From: JBBQNY01 sp038330365
GTDB lineage: Bacteria; Pseudomonadota; Gammaproteobacteria; Xanthomonadales; Ahniellaceae
Length of the DNA stretch: 6,098 bases
Direction: 5' to 3'
Assembly (NCBI GenBank): GCA_038330365.1
Contig: JBBQNY010000178.1
Coordinates: 1-6,098, forward strand
Both the position numbers and the translations under genes were made by a program. The notes beneath the pieces were generated by a model, which saw only the letters and a list, made by a program, of their open reading frames with translations, had not been told where the DNA came from and made no database searches. This document shows, one piece after another, positions 1 through 3,750 of this stretch. Every line of letters begins with the position of its first letter. Within the stretch, counting starts at the first letter, position 1.

Positions 1-305
1 TCTGGCGGTTTCGGCACCTGCGTACCGTGCAGCGGATCATCGGCTTCAAGCCCGGCACCGGCGGATCAAGCGGCGTGTCCTTCCTGCGCCGCGCGCTGGA
101 TCAGACCTTCTTCCCCGAACTCTTCGATGTCCGCACCGAACTCAGTGCGCCCGCGGACAAAGCCCTTGCCGGGCACCCTTGGTGCGCGCTGGCGCGGGTT
201 GGCGCCTTGAAAGAACGTGCCGCGCGCTCCCGATCAGACATGACGCCATCGCGCGCTAGCGCGCTCCTACACGAGGCTGGTGAGTTCGCCGCTACGCCCA
301 ATTGA
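1..305 (+). CDS. kynA: Tryptophan 2,3-dioxygenase, C-terminal part (5' end outside window)
   Basis: This enzyme is the heme dioxygenase that opens the indole ring of L-tryptophan to N-formylkynurenine, the first step of the kynurenine pathway in the cytoplasm. Only the last 100 codons are present, read from position 3. The start WRFRH, then IIGFKPGTGGSSGV, then FFPELFDVRT, match the family C-terminus closely. By recalled alignment to the Xanthomonas campestris enzyme, the His of WRFRH (15-17) is the axial heme ligand (His240 there). The Thr of GTGG (57-59) is the substrate-contacting Thr254. The Xanthomonas protein ends about 18 residues after VRT, whereas this frame continues for 55. The last ~41 residues (from 180) are encoded by REPIN copy 1 and its spacer, ending at TGA 303-305. 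The tail is Arg/Ala-rich and unlikely to be part of the conserved fold. The identification is secure; whether the tail is present in the mature protein is untested. Confidence 0.93.
   Translation, partial: WRFRHLRTVQRIIGFKPGTGGSSGVSFLRRALDQTFFPELFDVRTELSAPADKALAGHPWCALARVGALKERAARSRSDMTPSRASALLHEAGEFAATPN
178..270. repeat. REPIN copy 1 (left half degenerate), inside the kynA reading frame
   Basis: This is the first of three tandem doublets of inverted REP sequences. The right half (241-270) is base-for-base identical to those of copies 2 and 3 and contains the palindrome GCGCGCTAGCGCGC. The left half (about 178-205) has decayed: GGTGCGCGCTGGCGCGGGTT stands where intact copies read GGAGCGCGCTCGCGCGCGAT. 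The central segment still aligns (AAGAACGTGCC, then the CGATCAGACATGACGCC region), with one extra C. The total is 93 bp, a multiple of three, and it is read through by kynA without a stop. Decay of one half suggests it is the oldest copy of the array. Confidence 0.8.
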
Positions 306-317
306 AACCGCGTCGTC

Positions 318-409
318 GTAGGAGCGCGCTCGCGCGCGATGGAGCCATGCAAGAACGTGCCTCACGCTCCGATCAGACATGACGCCATCGCGCGCTAGCG
401 CGCTCCTAC
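318..409. repeat. REPIN copy 2 (intact GTAG-type REP doublet)
   Basis: The left REP is 318-342, starting GTAGGAGCGCGC. The right REP is its near-exact inverse at 380-409, ending GCGCTCCTAC. They are separated by a ~37-bp centre. Each half carries its own short GC palindrome, and the two halves can pair into a long hairpin. Copy 2 matches copy 3 at 88 of 92 positions by my hand alignment; the differences are at 343, 362, 364 and 377. The GTAG head followed by a GC-rich palindrome is the hallmark of REP elements mobilised by RAYT (Y1-type) transposases. No RAYT gene lies in this window, so one would be expected elsewhere in the genome. The element sits between the ends of two convergent genes. 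Confidence 0.88.
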
Positions 410-441
410 AAGTGGCTGGTGCCAATTGAAGCCGCGCCGCT

Positions 442-533
442 GTAGGAGCGCGCTCGCGCGCGATGGCGCCATGCAAGAACGTGCCGCGCGCTCCGATCAG
501 GCATGACGCCATCGCGCGCTAGCGCGCTCCTAC
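442..533. repeat. REPIN copy 3 (intact), overlapping the M23 peptidase stop codon
   Basis: The left REP is 442-466 and the right REP is 504-533, in the same arrangement and length as copy 2. The spacer before it (410-441) is homologous to the one before copy 2 (271-317). Both carry GGCTGGTG and a CCAATTGAA core, and the shorter one lacks about 15 bp. The repeated unit therefore includes the spacer (period 124 bp), which points to tandem duplication and not independent insertions. The outer end of the right REP (530-532, read on the - strand) forms the TAG stop of the neighbouring peptidase gene. Confidence 0.88.
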
Positions 534-1648
534 TGGTAGCGCGCGGCGGCGTCGTCCTTGTCCTGCTTTTCCTTTTCTTCCTGTACGGCGTCTTCGTTGT
601 GCTCAGCCGCGTGCGCGGCTTCCGGGTCGCCGGTCTGGTTGGCCGACTGCGTCTCTGCCGCGGCTTTGTCGCCCGCCTTGGCGGCGGCTTCGCTGGGCTT
701 GCTGTCTTCGCCGAGCTTGTCTTCCTTGCTGGGCAGTTCGCTGTCGGTCTCGACGGCTTCAGTGTCTTCCGCTACCGCCGCCATGGGCTCGCCCACGCCC
801 GGCAGGCTGGTCGGATCGCCGATCAACGCACCCACGTCGATACGCTGGTTCTGCCAACGCGCGCCGTAGTGCAGATGCGGCCCTGTCGAGCGGCCCGTGC
901 TGCCCACGGTGCCGACCTTGTCGCTGCGCTTGACCTTGTCGCCTTCCTTCACGGCCAGCGTGTCGAGGTGGAACACCATCGTGACCAGTCCGCCGCCGTG
1001 ATCCACAACGACCGTGTTGCCGGTGTAGAACTGTTCTTCCGCAAGCGTCACCGTGCCATCCGCACCTGCGACCACGGCCGTGCCTTTCGCGATCGGATAG
1101 TCGAGTCCGGTATGACGGCTTTTCACTTCGCCGCCGTTGTAGATGCGCAGTTCGCAGAAATCGCTGCGGTCCTTGGTCGCCACGCCGGCAGCGGGCGGAC
1201 CGAGCGGCAGCGCGAAGGTGGGATCGCCCTCCTGGCCTGAAACTGCCTTGATGATCCGCGTGCGCTCGTCGGCGCTGCGCGTTTCGTTCTCCGCACTGAT
1301 CTTGATGTAGTCCTCGTTATCCAGCGTGATCTCGGTCTCAGTGCATTCGCGCTCCTTGACGGTCAGCGAACCGAGCGTTCGCGCACCGTCTGCCTTCCAC
1401 AGTGCGATCTCGTGCACGCCGGTCTTGGTCTTCATGCCGATGGGGAAGTAGCAGACGCCGTCAATCGCGCTGAAGCGCCGACCGAAGATGCCGCATTCCT
1501 TCGCGTCCATTCCGGACCAGCGAGCCACGCCGCCCTGTAGCACCTGCGCGGTATTGGCAGGCGCCGATTTGTCTTGTGCCGATGCGCTGCTGCCCACCAC
1601 GAAAATGGCGGCTGCCACGGCGGCGGCGATGCGAGTCGTGTGATTCAT
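530..1648 (-). CDS. Secreted M23 (LytM-type) zinc metallopeptidase with acidic C-terminal tail
   Basis: The 372-residue protein is predicted to cut peptide cross-links of peptidoglycan in the envelope. Residues 1-24 form a signal peptide: Arg6, a hydrophobic Ala/Val/Ile stretch, then an Ala-Ser-Ala-Gln cleavage-type site. Residues ~44-140 resemble the Ig-like pre-domain that often precedes M23 domains and contain several Cys. The M23 core spans ~145-280 and includes HTGLD (H179, D183), FHLD (H227) and PHLHYG (H258, H260). By family knowledge, H179, D183 and H260 bind Zn, while H227 and H258 serve catalysis, so the site is complete and the enzyme should be active. Residues ~287-372 are Ala/Glu/Asp/Lys-rich and probably disordered. 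The start ATG has GGGG (1656-1659) seven bases upstream on the - strand. The TAG stop lies within REPIN copy 3. The gene converges on kynA and diverges from metK. The specific cleavage target is unknown. Confidence 0.92.
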   Translation of the reverse strand: MNHTTRIAAAVAAAIFVVGSSASAQDKSAPANTAQVLQGGVARWSGMDAKECGIFGRRFSAIDGVCYFPIGMKTKTGVHEIALWKADGARTLGSLTVKERECTETEITLDNEDYIKISAENETRSADERTRIIKAVSGQEGDPTFALPLGPPAAGVATKDRSDFCELRIYNGGEVKSRHTGLDYPIAKGTAVVAGADGTVTLAEEQFYTGNTVVVDHGGGLVTMVFHLDTLAVKEGDKVKRSDKVGTVGSTGRSTGPHLHYGARWQNQRIDVGALIGDPTSLPGVGEPMAAVAEDTEAVETDSELPSKEDKLGEDSKPSEAAAKAGDKAAAETQSANQTGDPEAAHAAEHNEDAVQEEKEKQDKDDAAARYQ

Positions 1649-1971
1649 TGGAATTCCCCGTCGATTGAAAGGCCGTCGCGAACAACGGCGGCGTCGCGTG
1701 ATGCGATCAGAGCATTTTCGGCCAGCGGCCTGAATGGCGTGCCGGCACGTCGGTTGCGGTGTTCAAGCCTGCTTCAGCCTCGCACCCCGCGGACAGCCGC
1801 GCTCAGCAGCTGAATGCCTGTGGCGCGTCTTGCCCAGGCCGGCACGCGCCCACCAGCCTGCGGCCTTTCCGGGCATCATGCCGCCGACGTGGATTTGTTC
1901 AGAGGCGCCCTTGCGGCGAGACGCTGCCTCGAAACGACAGAGGTGCGACGCTGCTCTGGGAGCGGAGCCGG
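1649..1971. other. Divergent intergenic region between the M23 gene and metK
   Basis: No convincing gene is seen here. The metK frame remains open upstream to about 1759, but that stretch lacks MetK homology and a ribosome site, so it is not called coding. A perfect 12-bp palindrome (CGTGCCGGCACG) lies at 1738-1749. A 6-bp inverted repeat (GAGCGG at 1960-1965, CCGCTC at 1976-1981) flanks the putative metK -35 box. The region must hold the promoter of the M23 gene, but I could not pick a clear -35/-10 pair on the - strand. Confidence 0.5.
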
Positions 1972-2001
1972 TTGGCCGCTCTGGCAGCGGTAAGCTATTA
2001 T
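1972..2001 (+). promoter_or_regulatory. Putative sigma-70 promoter of metK
   Basis: TTGGCC (1972-1977, four of six matches to TTGACA) is followed after 18 bases by TATTAT (1996-2001, five of six matches to TATAAT). Transcription would start near 2008, giving a leader of roughly 35-40 nt before the metK start. TATTAT is one of the few AT-rich hexamers in a GC-rich region. This is inferred from sequence and spacing only. Confidence 0.5.
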
Positions 2002-2014
2002 GCCGCGCCTTTCC

Positions 2015-2038
2015 ATCCTTTCATCCGAATCAAAGGAT
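2015..2038 (+). promoter_or_regulatory. Leader hairpin burying the metK Shine-Dalgarno
   Basis: ATCCTTT (2015-2021) is exactly complementary to AAAGGAT (2032-2038), with a 10-nt loop. The right arm contains the Shine-Dalgarno AAAGGA (2032-2037). The stem has two G-C and five A-U pairs, so it is modest, but it could limit ribosome access or be opened by temperature, a protein or a ligand. It is too short to match a SAM or SAH riboswitch class I recognise. The Shine-Dalgarno also decides the start: it lies 9 nt from ATG 2047 but only 3 nt from ATG 2041. Confidence 0.45.
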
Positions 2039-2046
2039 ATATGCCC

Positions 2047-3252
2047 ATGTCCAGCACGCTTTTCACTTCCGAATCGGTATCCGAAGGTCATCCCGACAAG
2101 GTCGCCGACCAGATTTCCGATGCGGTGCTCGACGCGATCCTGCGTCAGGACAAGAAGGCGCGCGTGGCCTGCGAGACCATGGTGAAGACCGGCGTCGCGA
2201 TCGTGGCCGGCGAGATCACCACCGAAGCGTGGATCGACCTGGAATCTGTCGCCCGCAAGGTGATCCTCGACATCGGCTACAACTCGTCCGAAGTTGGATT
2301 CGATGGCGCGACCTGTGGCGTGATCAATCTGATCGGCAAGCAGAGTCCCGAGATCCGCCAGGGTGTCGACCGGCGCAAGCCGGAGGAACAGGGTGCAGGC
2401 GACCAGGGCCTGATGTTCGGCTACGCCACCAGGGAAACCGACACTTACATGCCGGCGGCGATCCATCTTTCGCACCGGCTGGTAGAACAGCAGGCCAAAG
2501 TGCGACGCCGCAACAAGATCTCGTGGCTGCGTCCCGATGCCAAGAGCCAGGTGACCCTGCGATACGAGAACGGCAAGGCCGTCGCCATCGACGCGGTCGT
2601 GCTGTCCACGCAGCACGGTCCCGAAGTGAAGCAGAAGGACCTGCACGAGGCGGTGATGGAAACCATCATCAAACCCGTGCTGCCGGCCAAGTGGCTGCAC
2701 AAGGGCACGAAGTACCACATCAACCCGACCGGCAAGTTCGTCATCGGCGGGCCGGTCGGCGATTGTGGCCTTACCGGACGCAAGATCATCGTCGACACCT
2801 ACGGCGGCTGGGCGCGCCACGGCGGCGGCGCGTTTTCCGGCAAGGATCCGTCCAAGGTCGATCGCTCGGCGGCGTACGCAGCCAGATATGTCGCGAAGAA
2901 CGTGGTGGCGGCGGGCCTCGCGGAACGCTGCGAAGTGCAGCTGAGCTACGCCATCGGCGTCGCCAGGCCGACGTCCATTTCGGTGACCACGTTTGGCACC
3001 GGTCGCATCGCCGACGACGAGATCGAGAAGCTGATCCACGCGCATTTCGACCTTCGCCCCTACGGCATCATCCAGATGCTGGACTTGATCCATCCCGTGT
3101 ACCTGCCGACCGCCGCCTACGGCCATTTCGGCCGCAAGCCCAAGGAAGTCGCGTACACGGATTCCAAGGGCAAGTCGCACGTCGCGACCGCGTTCTCGTG
3201 GGAGCGTACGGATCGCGCCGAAGCGCTGCGCGACGCCGCCAAACTGAAGTAG
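2047..3252 (+). CDS. metK: S-adenosylmethionine synthetase (methionine adenosyltransferase)
   Basis: This cytoplasmic enzyme makes S-adenosylmethionine from methionine and ATP, releasing phosphate and diphosphate; SAM feeds nearly all cellular methylation. The 401-residue protein is full length (E. coli has 384). It opens with LFTSESVSEGHPDK, whose H15, D17 and K18 correspond to the active-site residues at the same numbers in E. coli MetK. It carries both family signatures, GAGDQGLMFGY (116-126) and GGGAFSGKD (259-267). ATG 2047 is preferred over in-frame ATG 2041 because the Shine-Dalgarno AAAGGA is better spaced (9 versus 3 nt) and because this start matches the E. coli N-terminal length; 2041 would add Met-Pro. 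A promoter and a Shine-Dalgarno-masking hairpin precede it, and two hairpins follow the TAG stop. In relatives metK is often near ahcY, but no ahcY is seen here, so the gene appears monocistronic. Confidence 0.98.
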   Translation: MSSTLFTSESVSEGHPDKVADQISDAVLDAILRQDKKARVACETMVKTGVAIVAGEITTEAWIDLESVARKVILDIGYNSSEVGFDGATCGVINLIGKQSPEIRQGVDRRKPEEQGAGDQGLMFGYATRETDTYMPAAIHLSHRLVEQQAKVRRRNKISWLRPDAKSQVTLRYENGKAVAIDAVVLSTQHGPEVKQKDLHEAVMETIIKPVLPAKWLHKGTKYHINPTGKFVIGGPVGDCGLTGRKIIVDTYGGWARHGGGAFSGKDPSKVDRSAAYAARYVAKNVVAAGLAERCEVQLSYAIGVARPTSISVTTFGTGRIADDEIEKLIHAHFDLRPYGIIQMLDLIHPVYLPTAAYGHFGRKPKEVAYTDSKGKSHVATAFSWERTDRAEALRDAAKLK

Positions 3253-3270
3253 CCCGATCGACCAGGGGAT

Positions 3271-3298
3271 GCGTGCAGCGCGAATCCGCGCTGCACGC
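3271..3298 (+). terminator. Strong hairpin after metK, candidate terminator without U-tract
   Basis: GCGTGCAGCGCG (3271-3282) and CGCGCTGCACGC (3287-3298) form a perfect 12-bp stem with the 4-nt loop AATC, starting 18 nt after the metK stop codon. The sequence that follows is GC-rich with no run of T, so it is not a classic intrinsic terminator. It may act with Rho or protect the mRNA 3' end from exonucleases. Confidence 0.55.
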
Positions 3299-3305
3299 CG
3301 CCTAC

Positions 3306-3331
3306 GGCAATCCCGCTCCGGCAGGATTGCC
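3306..3331 (+). terminator. Second hairpin after metK
   Basis: GGCAATCC (3306-3313) and GGATTGCC (3324-3331) form a perfect 8-bp stem with a 10-nt loop, seven bases after the preceding hairpin. Only TT follows, so intrinsic termination is weakly supported. Tandem hairpins just after a highly expressed gene suggest a 3'-end processing or termination zone. Confidence 0.35.
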
Positions 3332-3412
3332 TTGGACCCGTGAGTCGTCCGCGACATCCACGCTCCCGGATCAGCGCATATCCCGCAACGACGAGGGCCC
3401 GTCCCCGCCGTT

Positions 3413-3506
3413 GCAGGAGCGTGCTCGCGCGCGATGGCGTCATGCCAGGGAGTGCCATGCGCACTCCGTTCCGGCACCGCGCCATCGCGCGCTGGCGCGC
3501 TCCTGC
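3413..3506. repeat. REPIN copy 4, GCAG-headed variant
   Basis: GCAGGAGCGTGCTCGCGCGC starts the left half at 3413. The right half ends as its inverse, GCGCTCCTGC, at 3506, and the GATGGCG/CGCCATC inner ends also match. The size (94 bp) and layout equal those of the kynA-side copies, but the head is GCAG in place of GTAG at both ends. The centre differs too and contains its own hairpin: GGAGTGC (3449-3455) pairs with GCACTCC (3461-3467). It lies between metK and the patatin-like gene and so separates two transcription units. Confidence 0.83.
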
Positions 3507-3591
3507 ATCTGCAAGGCGCGGGCACACCGAAGCCGGCCGATCCCGCCTCTGAGCGGCCTGTACGGATCTTCTACGGGTCGAGGCAACTCCG

Positions 3592-3750
3592 ATGATCGAA
3601 ATCCCGACCGTCTTCCGCGTATCAGTCTATGAGCCACCCTCAGGTGAGGCTGCGGCCGGCGACATTGGGGTGCATGACGGAGCGTTGCAAGGCGCGATAC
3701 GCGCTTTGACTCGGGGGAGCAGGCGATGCAGAAGGCAAACAAGCGCGTAG
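3592..3750 (+). CDS. Candidate small ORF (52 aa) overlapping the start of the patatin-like gene
   Basis: I do not recognise this product. It begins MIEIPTVFRVSVYEPPSGEA, continues with GDIGVHDGALQGAIRAL, and ends in an Arg-rich stretch at TAG 3748-3750. A GAGG (3580-3583) sits 8 nt before the ATG. The ORF overlaps the downstream start at 3726 by 25 nt in a different frame, an arrangement that could allow translational coupling. Third-position GC in its non-overlapping part is about 63% by hand count, which looks lower than in metK, so coding status is uncertain. No signal peptide or membrane segment is evident. It could be a leader peptide, a small accessory protein, a decayed fragment, or chance. 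Confidence 0.3.
   Translation: MIEIPTVFRVSVYEPPSGEAAAGDIGVHDGALQGAIRALTRGSRRCRRQTSA
3689..3707. promoter_or_regulatory. Inverted repeat just upstream of the patatin-like gene
   Basis: AAGGCGCG (3689-3696) and CGCGCTTT (3700-3707) form an 8-bp arm pair around ATA, with one G-U pair in RNA. The repeat ends six bases before the Shine-Dalgarno. It could be an operator or an mRNA hairpin; nothing further distinguishes these. I found no convincing -35/-10 pair for the gene between 3507 and 3725. Confidence 0.25.

Noticed and set aside
178..533. A CRISPR array suggested by repeated units with spacers.
   Set aside because: The repeats are long inverted doublets with GTAG heads, and the spacers are homologous to each other, not unique. 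This is a REPIN array.
503..1240. A 245-codon + strand frame opposite the M23 gene.
   Set aside because: The - strand M23 frame has a signal peptide, ribosome site and full zinc site; the + strand frame is antisense shadow.
1759..2046. An N-terminal extension of MetK in the same frame.
   Set aside because: The stretch has no MetK similarity, lies upstream of a good promoter and Shine-Dalgarno, and family members begin at the 2047 equivalent.
2002..2046. A known SAM or SAH riboswitch ahead of metK.
   Set aside because: The leader is only about 40 nt and I could not fit any class I know. Only the Shine-Dalgarno-masking hairpin is supported.
1734..3632. A 632-codon open frame on the + strand overlapping metK in another frame, and a 549-codon open frame on the - strand (1876-3525).
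   Set aside because: Both are shadows of the GC-rich metK gene. Their products are Arg-rich with no recognisable domains, while metK is unambiguous.
3253..3725. An ahcY gene or remnant after metK, as found in some relatives.
   Set aside because: No homologous peptide is visible in any frame; the region holds hairpins, a REPIN and one small ORF.
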